Source: Erythrobacter sanguineus (GTDB taxonomy: Bacteria; Pseudomonadota; Alphaproteobacteria; Sphingomonadales; Sphingomonadaceae). From it: a stretch of 37,003 nt of DNA. Below, piece by piece: positions 25,760 to 32,811 of the stretch; the stretch's first letter is position 1, and each line of letters starts with the position of its first letter. The stretch spans positions 1 to 37,003 of the forward strand of contig CAMCUB010000033.1 in assembly GCA_945878845.1 (NCBI GenBank). The letters run 5' to 3'. The notes under the pieces were generated by a model. It made no database searches. It was not told where the DNA came from and saw only the letters and a list, made by a program, of their open reading frames with translations. Both the position numbers and the translations under genes were made by a program.

Positions 25760-27291
25760 ACGCACCTCCGGTCACCAAAATCGTCGTCGTCGGCGGGGGC
25801 ACTGCCGGGTGGATGACGGCGGCCGCGATCGTCCGCGTGCTGGGGCAGCTGCCGGGCCTGTCGGTGACGCTGGTCGAAAGCGAGGCGATCGGCACGGTCG
25901 GCGTGGGCGAGGCAACGATCCCGCAGATCATCGGCTTCAACCGCCTGCTCGGCCTCGACGAGATGACCTTCATGCGCGAGACCCGCGCGACCTATAAGCT
26001 CGGCATCGAATTCGTCGATTGGCTGCGGCCGGGGCATTCCTACGTCCACCCCTTCGGCAGCTTCGGGCTCGACATGCTGGGGATCGAGTTCCAGCACTTC
26101 TTCCTGCGCGGGGCGGGCCTTGGCGAGACCGCGCGGATCGACGACTATTCAGTCGCGGCTGTGGCGGCCAAGGCGGGCCGGTTCAGCTGGCCGCGCCCCG
26201 ACAATCCGCGCTCGCCGATGTCGAAGCTGTCCTACGCCTTCCAGTTCGATGCGGGCCGCTATGCGCGCTTCCTGCGGGGCTATGCCGAAAACGCAGGCGC
26301 GGTGCGGGTTGAAGGGCGGATCACCGAGGTGAGGCAGGATGGCGAGACCGGCTTCGTCACCGGCGTGATGCTCGAAGACGGACGCGAGGTGGCGGGCGAG
26401 CTGTTCATCGACTGCTCGGGCTTCCGTTCGCTCTTGCTGGGGCAGGCAATGGGCGTGCCCTTCACCGACTGGACCAAGTGGCTCCCCTGCGATTCGGCAG
26501 TCGCGATCCCGTGCGAGCTGGGCGGCGCGAACGAGCCGCTGACCCGCTCGACGGCACGCGCCGCCGGATGGCAGTGGCGCATCCCGCTCCAGCACCGCAT
26601 CGGCAATGGGCATGTGTTCTCCTCGGCGCATATCGACCGTCAGGCGGCGACCGATCTGCTGCTCGCCAATCTCGACGGCAAGCCGCTTGCCCAGCCGAAC
26701 CAGATTGCCTTCAAAGCCGGCCACCGCGCGCGGGCCTGGGAGAAAAACGTGGTGGCACTGGGGCTGGCGGGAGGCTTCCTCGAGCCGCTCGAATCGACCT
26801 CGATCCACCTCGTCCAGTCAGGCATCGCGCGGCTGATGGCGCTGTTTCCCGACACCGGCTTCGGCCCCGTCGAGCGCGACCGCTTCAATCTCGAGACCGA
26901 GCGCGAATACCGCAACATCCGCGATTTTCTCGTGCTCCACTACCGCCAGTCCGAGCGCGACGATTCCGAATTCTGGCGCTATTGCCGCAATCTGCCCCCG
27001 CCCGACAGTCTCAGGGAAAAGCTCGAAATGTTCACATCCTCAGGGCGGATCATCCGCGAGAACAACGAGCTTTTCACCGAGGACAGCTGGCTGTCGGTGA
27101 TGCTCTCGCAGGGCGTCACGCCGCTGGGTTACCACCCGGTGGCATGGATGCTCGATCCGGCCGAAACCCGCACCCGGCTTGCGCATATCCGCGGCGCGAT
27201 TGCCCAGACGGTCGCGCAATTGCCCACGCAAGCCGAATTCCTGCACCAGAATGGCGGCGCGATTCCGGCCGAGGATTACCTCACCGCATGA
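25756..27291 (+). CDS. Tryptophan-halogenase-family flavoprotein 2
   Basis: This 511-residue paralogue of the preceding gene begins inside its stop codon (ATGA overlap). It has the FAD motif GGGTAGW (13-19), GVGEATIPQI, the putative catalytic Lys81 in TYKLGIEF, WQWRIP at 272-277 and EPLEST further on. Similarity to the first copy runs along the whole length (for example the RDDSEFWRY and QHRxGNGHVFSSA segments), so the pair arose by duplication, but they have clearly diverged. It is coupled to the following JmjC/cupin gene by another ATGA overlap. What it halogenates, if it is a halogenase in the cell, is not known from sequence. Confidence 0.88.
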   Translation: MNAPPVTKIVVVGGGTAGWMTAAAIVRVLGQLPGLSVTLVESEAIGTVGVGEATIPQIIGFNRLLGLDEMTFMRETRATYKLGIEFVDWLRPGHSYVHPFGSFGLDMLGIEFQHFFLRGAGLGETARIDDYSVAAVAAKAGRFSWPRPDNPRSPMSKLSYAFQFDAGRYARFLRGYAENAGAVRVEGRITEVRQDGETGFVTGVMLEDGREVAGELFIDCSGFRSLLLGQAMGVPFTDWTKWLPCDSAVAIPCELGGANEPLTRSTARAAGWQWRIPLQHRIGNGHVFSSAHIDRQAATDLLLANLDGKPLAQPNQIAFKAGHRARAWEKNVVALGLAGGFLEPLESTSIHLVQSGIARLMALFPDTGFGPVERDRFNLETEREYRNIRDFLVLHYRQSERDDSEFWRYCRNLPPPDSLREKLEMFTSSGRIIRENNELFTEDSWLSVMLSQGVTPLGYHPVAWMLDPAETRTRLAHIRGAIAQTVAQLPTQAEFLHQNGGAIPAEDYLTA

Positions 27292-28301
27292 CCAGTCTGC
27301 CCGCCCCGAGCGCGATGGAAGAGATCGCCGGCCCCGTCGACGACGCGCGCTTTGCCGCGATCCGGGCGGCGGCCAAGCCTGTGTTGCTGCGCGGGCAGGT
27401 GGCGGATTGGCCCGCGGTCGCCGCCGCGCGCGCGGGCGATGAGGCGATCGTCGCCTATCTCAGCCGGGAGCCCTCCATCAGGCCGGTTCAGGCGATCGCC
27501 GCTCCGCCCTCGGAAGGCGGACGGTTCTTTTACACGCCCGACCTGACGCGGCTCAATTTCATGCGCGGGAGCGGGCGGTTCGAGCTGTTCCTCAAGGATC
27601 TCATGAGCGCCGCCGCCCATCCCCAGCCGCCCGCGATGGCGGTGCAATCGGAGGATTTGCCGAGCCTGCTGCCCGGTTTCTCGCGCGACAACCGGCTGGC
27701 GCTGCTGCCCGACGTCGCCGCGAAGATCTGGATCGGCAACCGCATCAAGGTCGGTACGCATTACGACGCCAAGGAGAATGTCGCCTGCTGCGTGGCAGGG
27801 GAGCGGCGCTTCACGCTGTTTCGGCCCGAGCATATCGTCAACCTCTATCCCGGCCCCTTCGAGCTGACGCCTGCCGGCATTCCGGTGAGCATGGTCAATC
27901 CCCACGCGCCCGATCTCGCGCAATACCCGCGCTTTGCCGAGGCGGCGAAGGATGCACAGGTCGGGACGCTCCAGCCAGGGGACGCAATCTACATTCCTTA
28001 TGGCTGGTGGCACGCGGTCGAGAGCCTCTCGCCGGTCAGCATGCTGGTCAATTACTGGTGGACCCCCGGCCATCCCGAAGGGATCGGCAGCCCTTACGAG
28101 GCGCTGCTCCACGCGATGCTCTGCTTGCGCCACCTGCCACCGGAGCACAAAGCGGTATGGCGCGGGATCATGGAGTACTATGTGTTCGAGAGCGCGGGCG
28201 ATCCGTCGGCGCACCTGCCGCCCCATGCCAAGGGGGTGCTCGGACCGCCGTCGGCTCCGCTGTTCGCGCAGATGAAGGAAATTATCCGGGATTCGCTCTG
28301 A
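27288..28301 (+). CDS. JmjC/cupin_8-like putative Fe(II)/2-oxoglutarate oxygenase
   Basis: This 337-residue cupin-fold protein starts at ATG 27288, overlapping the stop of halogenase 2. The iron-binding facial triad of JmjC-type hydroxylases is visible: His158-x-Asp160 in THYDAKEN and His242 in YGWWHAVES. The N-terminal KPVLLRGQVADWPA is the usual first strand of the cupin_8 group. Family members hydroxylate proteins or small molecules using 2-oxoglutarate, the end product of the Weimberg pathway encoded around it. It is the last gene of the halogenase operon; its 3' end overlaps the convergent degenerate halogenase by 20 bases. Substrate unknown; a partnership with the halogenases is inferred from the operon. 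Confidence 0.85.
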   Translation: MTSLPAPSAMEEIAGPVDDARFAAIRAAAKPVLLRGQVADWPAVAAARAGDEAIVAYLSREPSIRPVQAIAAPPSEGGRFFYTPDLTRLNFMRGSGRFELFLKDLMSAAAHPQPPAMAVQSEDLPSLLPGFSRDNRLALLPDVAAKIWIGNRIKVGTHYDAKENVACCVAGERRFTLFRPEHIVNLYPGPFELTPAGIPVSMVNPHAPDLAQYPRFAEAAKDAQVGTLQPGDAIYIPYGWWHAVESLSPVSMLVNYWWTPGHPEGIGSPYEALLHAMLCLRHLPPEHKAVWRGIMEYYVFESAGDPSAHLPPHAKGVLGPPSAPLFAQMKEIIRDSL

Positions 28302-29745
28302 GGCGCGCGAGCCACTGGTCATAGGGCGGCGCAAAGGCGAGTGCGGCCTCGGCCTCGGCGGCGAAGGCGGCGCGGGCGCGCGCCTCGCCCACAGCATCGG
28401 CAGCCTGTGCAGCTGGCGGCAGGCCCGGCGTCCAGCCGAGCGCGACCAGCAGCGCGAACTGCTCCTGGCCGAGCAGCGGCAGCTCCTCGCGGAACGGGAT
28501 GCGTCCGCGCCGCGCGAACTGGTCGATGACGGCAGGGAGCCGGCCCGGGAGCGGCCGCGTGCCGAACACCGCCTGTGCCGAGACGCTGGCGAAATGGAGC
28601 GCGAGCACCGCGTGCACCCCCTCCATTATCAGCACCGAGCGGCGGTTATATTCGTCACGCTCCAGCGGCGTGATGTCGCGCCCCGGCAGCATCTCGATCA
28701 GCAGCGCAAGCTGGCGGTGGGCGAGGTCGAGGTGGAGCGGCCCCAACGGCTCGAAGCGCGCCGCCGCATCGCCGAGCGCCACGACATTGCCGAGCCACGG
28801 CTGCGCGACCCGCCCCGGCGTCAGCGCCACCGCGCCGAGCGCCCGCGCGCCAAGCAGCGCCTCTGCCTCGGCGCGGGGGAGCGGCGCAGGCGTGCCGAGC
28901 ATGGCGCGCCGCCCGTCAAGCCCCGCGACCTCGCTGACCCAGCCGGCGCGGGTCAGCGTGAGGCGGTCCTCGAGCGCAATCACGGGCGCGGTCGGCTCGC
29001 CGATATAGACGTGGCGCGTGGGAAGCGTGGCGGACCAGTCGTTGAAGGCGAAATGCGGATGGCTGGCGAGCAGCGCCGCCTGCGGCCCGGTGCAGTCGAG
29101 GAAGAAATCGGCCGCGATCTCTCCCTGCCCGGCGATGCCGATCGCACTGATCGCGTCGCCCGCGCCCGGCACGATCCGGTCGATTACGCCTGCGACATAG
29201 CCGATGCCGAGGCCCTCGGCGGCGGCGATCAGCAGATCGCGGTAGGCGGCGGGGTTCCAGCGCAGGGCGTAGTCGACCGACGAAATCGGCGTCGGCTCGC
29301 CCGGTGGGGGCGGCGCGAAACGGCCCGCTGCGGCGAGCACTTCAGCCAGGCTTCCGGCGGGCGGTGCGCCCGCTCCCGGCAGCCGCACCTTGCCCCACTC
29401 GCGCGCGAAAGCGGTCTTGAGCGCGGGGTCCAAGGCCTCGCCATAGGCGACCACCCCGCCCTGCCCGCTTGCGTCCCAGCCCACATATCGCGTGACGAGG
29501 CGATAGGAGCCGCCTGCGCGGGTGACGATCTCCGCCTCGGCAACCCCCAGCCGGTCGTGCAGCTTGTTGGTGAACGGCATGGCAGTGGGCGAGGCATCGG
29601 CGAAGGAGGCGGGGCCGGGGTCGCCGCCCACCACCACCACCTCGCACGCAGGCAGCGCGCGGCGCAGGGCAATGGCGGCGAGGATGCCGAGCGGCCCGCC
29701 GCCTGCCACCAGCACGCGGCGCAAGGGCTCGCGCGCAGCGCTCAC
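28282..29745 (-). CDS. Degenerate tryptophan-halogenase-like flavoprotein
   Basis: This 487-residue protein aligns along its length with the three other halogenase-family genes here but has lost the catalytic signature. The dinucleotide motif is GGGPLG instead of GGGTAGW. The catalytic lysine position has Arg82 (SYRLVTRYVGW against TYKLGIEFVDW in copy 2). WxWxIP is replaced by a GWVSEVAG segment, and EPLEST is EPLGPL. The frame is open and well kept, so it is probably a functional protein that no longer halogenates: a pseudoenzyme, partner subunit or flavoprotein with another reaction. It follows the intact copy at 29742-31262 with a 4-base overlap and is the last gene of the sugar-porter operon. 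Confidence 0.75.
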   Translation of the reverse strand: MSAAREPLRRVLVAGGGPLGILAAIALRRALPACEVVVVGGDPGPASFADASPTAMPFTNKLHDRLGVAEAEIVTRAGGSYRLVTRYVGWDASGQGGVVAYGEALDPALKTAFAREWGKVRLPGAGAPPAGSLAEVLAAAGRFAPPPPGEPTPISSVDYALRWNPAAYRDLLIAAAEGLGIGYVAGVIDRIVPGAGDAISAIGIAGQGEIAADFFLDCTGPQAALLASHPHFAFNDWSATLPTRHVYIGEPTAPVIALEDRLTLTRAGWVSEVAGLDGRRAMLGTPAPLPRAEAEALLGARALGAVALTPGRVAQPWLGNVVALGDAAARFEPLGPLHLDLAHRQLALLIEMLPGRDITPLERDEYNRRSVLIMEGVHAVLALHFASVSAQAVFGTRPLPGRLPAVIDQFARRGRIPFREELPLLGQEQFALLVALGWTPGLPPAAQAADAVGEARARAAFAAEAEAALAFAPPYDQWLARLRANPG

Positions 29746-31262
29746 GCCGCCTCGGCGAGGCGCGCCGCTTCGCGCATCAGGTAGTCGCGGTGCCCGGGCA
29801 TGGCCGCCACCTCGCCGGTCACCGCAATGTGCAGACGCTCGGTGGCGCGCTGGAGCGCATCCGGCGCGATCAGCGCGGCGCGCGGATCATGCGCTTCCGG
29901 CAGCATCCCCTGCCCGACATAGACCGCGATCCAGCTGGCATCATAGAACAGCCCGTCGGAATATTTCTCGATCCTGGCCGCGCGCCGCCACAGCTCGAGC
30001 TTGCCGGCGAGGCTGTCGGGCACCTGCATGGTGCGCACATGGTTCCAGAATTCGGAATCGTCGCGCGTGGTGGCGTTGTAATGGAGGATCAGGAAATCGC
30101 GCACCCGGTCGTATTCCATGTCGACCAGCCGGTTGAACTCGTCGCGGTCGCGTGGGTCGATCGCGCCGCCCACAGGGAACAGCTCGATCAGATAGGTGAT
30201 CGCCATCTGCGCGAGGTAGATCGAGGTGGACTCAAGCGGTTCGAGGAAGCCGCTCGCCAGCCCCACGCCGATAACATTGTGGCTCCACGAGCGCGAACGG
30301 CGACCGGGTCGGAACTTGAGGATGCGGGGATCGGCGAGCGGCGTCCCCTCGGCGCTGACGATGATCGCCTCGCAGGCCTGTTCCTCGGAGATATGCGCCG
30401 AGGAGAAGACGTAGCCGTTGCCCATCCGGTGCTGGAGCGGGATCTGCCAGCGCCACCCGGCGGGCATGGCGGTGGCGGTGGTGTAGGGGCGCAGGTCCTC
30501 GGTCGCGTGGGTGCAAGGCATCGCCGCCGCGCGGTCACAGGGGAGCCAATGCGTCCAGTCCTCCCACGCCTCGCCCAGCTCCTGCCCGAGCAGGATCGAG
30601 CGGAAGCCCGAGCAATCGACGAACAGGTCGCCCATGATCCGCCGCCCGTCGGCCAGCACCAGCGCCACCACATCGCCGCTCTGCGCATCGCGTTCGACGC
30701 TGACGACGCGGCCCTCGTGCCGCTCCACCCCGATCCCGCGAGCGAACTCACGCATGAAGGGGCCGAAAAGCGTCGCGTCGAACTGGTAGGCGTAGCCATA
30801 GGTCGAACCCAGACCGTCGTCCTGCGCGGGCGGGCGGAAGCGGTTGGCCTTGGCCGCCGCGACAGCCAGCGAATAATCGCCGATCTCGCGTGCCATACCG
30901 TGGCGGGACAGCTCGAGCCACCAGTGGTGGAAGCCGACGCCCGCCACCTCCTCGCCGAAGGAGCCGAAGGGGTGGATGTAGCTCTCCCCGATCCGGCCGA
31001 AGTCGCGAAAGTCGATGCCCAGCTTGTAGGTCGCATGGGTCGCCTTCATGAAGGCGGCTTCGTCGATCCCGAGCTTTTCGACAAAGCCGCGGATGTGCGG
31101 CAGAGTCGCCTCGCCCACCCCGACGATACCGATCTCCTCGCTCTCGACCAGCTGGACGCTGGCGATGCCGGGGAGCAGCCTGGCGATCCCCGCGGCGGTC
31201 ATCCACCCGGCGGTGCCGCCGCCGAGGACGACGACGCGCACAGGGTTGGGAGCATCTTGCAT
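29742..31262 (-). CDS. Tryptophan-halogenase-family flavoprotein 3
   Basis: This 506-residue intact member has GGGTAGW at 14-20, GVGEATLPHI, putative catalytic Lys80 in ATYKLGIDF, WRWQIP at 270-275 and an EPLEST segment. A GGAGG at 31268-31272 gives good spacing to ATG 31262; ATG 31265 is the alternative, and longer frames to 31310 are unlikely because they would overlap the porter gene. It starts only 28 bases after the stop of the MFS porter on the same strand, so it is very probably co-transcribed with it from the operator at 32733-32746. It precedes the degenerate copy with a 4-base overlap. This operon position is the best sign that the halogenase set is tied to sugar use. Confidence 0.88.
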   Translation of the reverse strand: MQDAPNPVRVVVLGGGTAGWMTAAGIARLLPGIASVQLVESEEIGIVGVGEATLPHIRGFVEKLGIDEAAFMKATHATYKLGIDFRDFGRIGESYIHPFGSFGEEVAGVGFHHWWLELSRHGMAREIGDYSLAVAAAKANRFRPPAQDDGLGSTYGYAYQFDATLFGPFMREFARGIGVERHEGRVVSVERDAQSGDVVALVLADGRRIMGDLFVDCSGFRSILLGQELGEAWEDWTHWLPCDRAAAMPCTHATEDLRPYTTATAMPAGWRWQIPLQHRMGNGYVFSSAHISEEQACEAIIVSAEGTPLADPRILKFRPGRRSRSWSHNVIGVGLASGFLEPLESTSIYLAQMAITYLIELFPVGGAIDPRDRDEFNRLVDMEYDRVRDFLILHYNATTRDDSEFWNHVRTMQVPDSLAGKLELWRRAARIEKYSDGLFYDASWIAVYVGQGMLPEAHDPRAALIAPDALQRATERLHIAVTGEVAAMPGHRDYLMREAARLAEAA

Positions 31263-31290
31263 CATCGCCTCCACGCTATCACCGCAAGGG

Positions 31291-32691
31291 TCAGCCGACC
31301 ATCTCCTCAAGCTCCTTGCCCTTGGTCTCGGTGATGAACTTGGCGACGAGGAAGAAGCTTACACCTGCACTCACCGTGTAGAACAGGTAGGTGGGCGCAA
31401 GGCCCAGCTCGCTCGCCATGCCGGGGAAGCTCTGCACCACGACATAGTTCGCGCCCCACTGGGCAAGACCGCAGACGGCCAGCGCGGACCCGCGAATCTG
31501 GTTCGGGAACATTTCGCCCAGCATCACCCACATCACCGGGCCCCAGCTGAAGTTGAAGAAGATGACGTAGAGGTTGGCCGCGACCAGCGCGATCCAGCCG
31601 GCGCTCTCGCTCAGCGACAGATTGCCCCCCGCATCTGTGCCCGCGCCCGAGAAGGCCCAGGTCATCGCGCCCAGCGTCGCCGCCATGCCGGCCGAGCCGA
31701 TCAGCAGCAGCGGCTTGCGTCCGATCCGGTCGATCAGCACTAGCGCCGCGAACACCGCCGCGATCGAGGCAAGGCCGGAGATGATGTTGCGTTCGAGCGC
31801 CACTTCCTCGGACACGCCCGCGAGCCGCCACAGGGTTTCGCCGTAATAGAAGATCACGTTGATCCCGACGAATTGCTGGAAGGTCGCAAGCAGAATGCCG
31901 GCCCAGACAATCGGACGGAAGATCGTGCCCGGCGCCATCACGTCGGACAGGCTCGGTCGGTGGTCGCCGTCGAAGGAAGCGCGAATCTCGCCCACCTTGC
32001 GCTCCGCCTCTTCGGCACCGAACAGGCGGGTCAGCACCGCGCGGGCTTCATCCTCGCGGCCGCGATTAACGAGGTAGCGCGGGCTCTCCGGGATGAACAG
32101 CAGCGCGACGAGGAACACCGCCGCGGGCGCGGCTTGGGCGAGATACATCCAGCGCCACGCGGGCATCCCGCCCACCTCGCCCAGCGAATCGCCCGCAGCC
32201 TGCGCGAGGAAATAGTTGACGAGGAACGCCGCCGTCAGCCCGGTGATGATCATCACCTGCTGCACCGTGGTCAGCCGCCCGCGGATATTCGCCGGAGCGA
32301 CTTCGGAGATATAGAGCGGCGAGAGCACCGAGGCCGCGCCCACTGCCATGCCGCCGGCAAAGCGCGCGATCACGAACAGCGTGTGGCTGTCGGTCTCGCC
32401 CTGCACGATCGCGCCGACGAGAAACAGCAGCGCAGCGATCACCATCACGCGCTTGCGGCCCAGCGCATCGGCCAGACGCCCCGCGAGAAACGCGCCCGCC
32501 GCGCAGCCGATCAGAAGCGAACCGACCGTGAAGCCCAGCCCCGCATCGTCGAGCGCAAAGGCCTCTTTCAGGCCCGCCTGCGTCCCGTTCACCGCCCCGC
32601 TGTCATATCCGAACAACAACCCGCCGATGGTCGCCACCGCGACGATCGCGGAAATCAGCGCCATGTTGGCGCCGCCCCGTGTAGTTTCCAA
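31291..32691 (-). CDS. xylE: MFS sugar porter, probable D-xylose transporter
   Basis: This 466-residue, 12-helix inner-membrane transporter belongs to the sugar porter family and moves xylose by proton symport. Visible motifs: FGYDSGAVNGTQ in helix 1, GRLADALGRKR between helices 2 and 3, PESPRYL in the central loop, QQFVGINVIFYY in helix 7, and ETKGKELEEM at the end (the PETKG motif with its first Pro replaced by Thr). The start is uncertain. TTG 32691 follows GGGAGAGGGATC and gives METTRGGANMALI, whereas ATG 32664 gives MALISAIV without a ribosome-binding site; the TTG seems better. Its promoter region is shared with the divergent xylA and contains an operator. Two halogenase-family genes follow in the same operon. 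Confidence 0.87.
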   Translation of the reverse strand: METTRGGANMALISAIVAVATIGGLLFGYDSGAVNGTQAGLKEAFALDDAGLGFTVGSLLIGCAAGAFLAGRLADALGRKRVMVIAALLFLVGAIVQGETDSHTLFVIARFAGGMAVGAASVLSPLYISEVAPANIRGRLTTVQQVMIITGLTAAFLVNYFLAQAAGDSLGEVGGMPAWRWMYLAQAAPAAVFLVALLFIPESPRYLVNRGREDEARAVLTRLFGAEEAERKVGEIRASFDGDHRPSLSDVMAPGTIFRPIVWAGILLATFQQFVGINVIFYYGETLWRLAGVSEEVALERNIISGLASIAAVFAALVLIDRIGRKPLLLIGSAGMAATLGAMTWAFSGAGTDAGGNLSLSESAGWIALVAANLYVIFFNFSWGPVMWVMLGEMFPNQIRGSALAVCGLAQWGANYVVVQSFPGMASELGLAPTYLFYTVSAGVSFFLVAKFITETKGKELEEMVG

Positions 32692-32732
32692 GATCCCTCT
32701 CCCCGGCTGCTTGTTGCAACCCGCACCAGTTA

Positions 32733-32746
32733 TGGTAGCGCTACCT
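32733..32746. promoter_or_regulatory. LacI-type operator between the sugar porter and xylA
   Basis: TGGTAGCGCTACCT differs from the perfect palindrome only in the last base. It lies between the divergent porter (start 32691) and alpha-ketoglutarate semialdehyde dehydrogenase (start 32812). It is therefore positioned to control uptake, the last Weimberg step and the downstream halogenase pair. Confidence 0.82.
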
Positions 32747-32811
32747 TTGCCCGAAAAACGCGCTATGGCAAGCGGCGTTTTCACAAGAGATTCGCAAGAT
32801 CGCGGGAGAGA

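Noticed and set aside
31274..31284. Possible sixth LacI-type operator (GCTATCACC half-site) upstream of halogenase 3
   Set aside because: Only one half resembles the motif and the AGCGCT core is incomplete; the gene is better explained as part of the porter operon.
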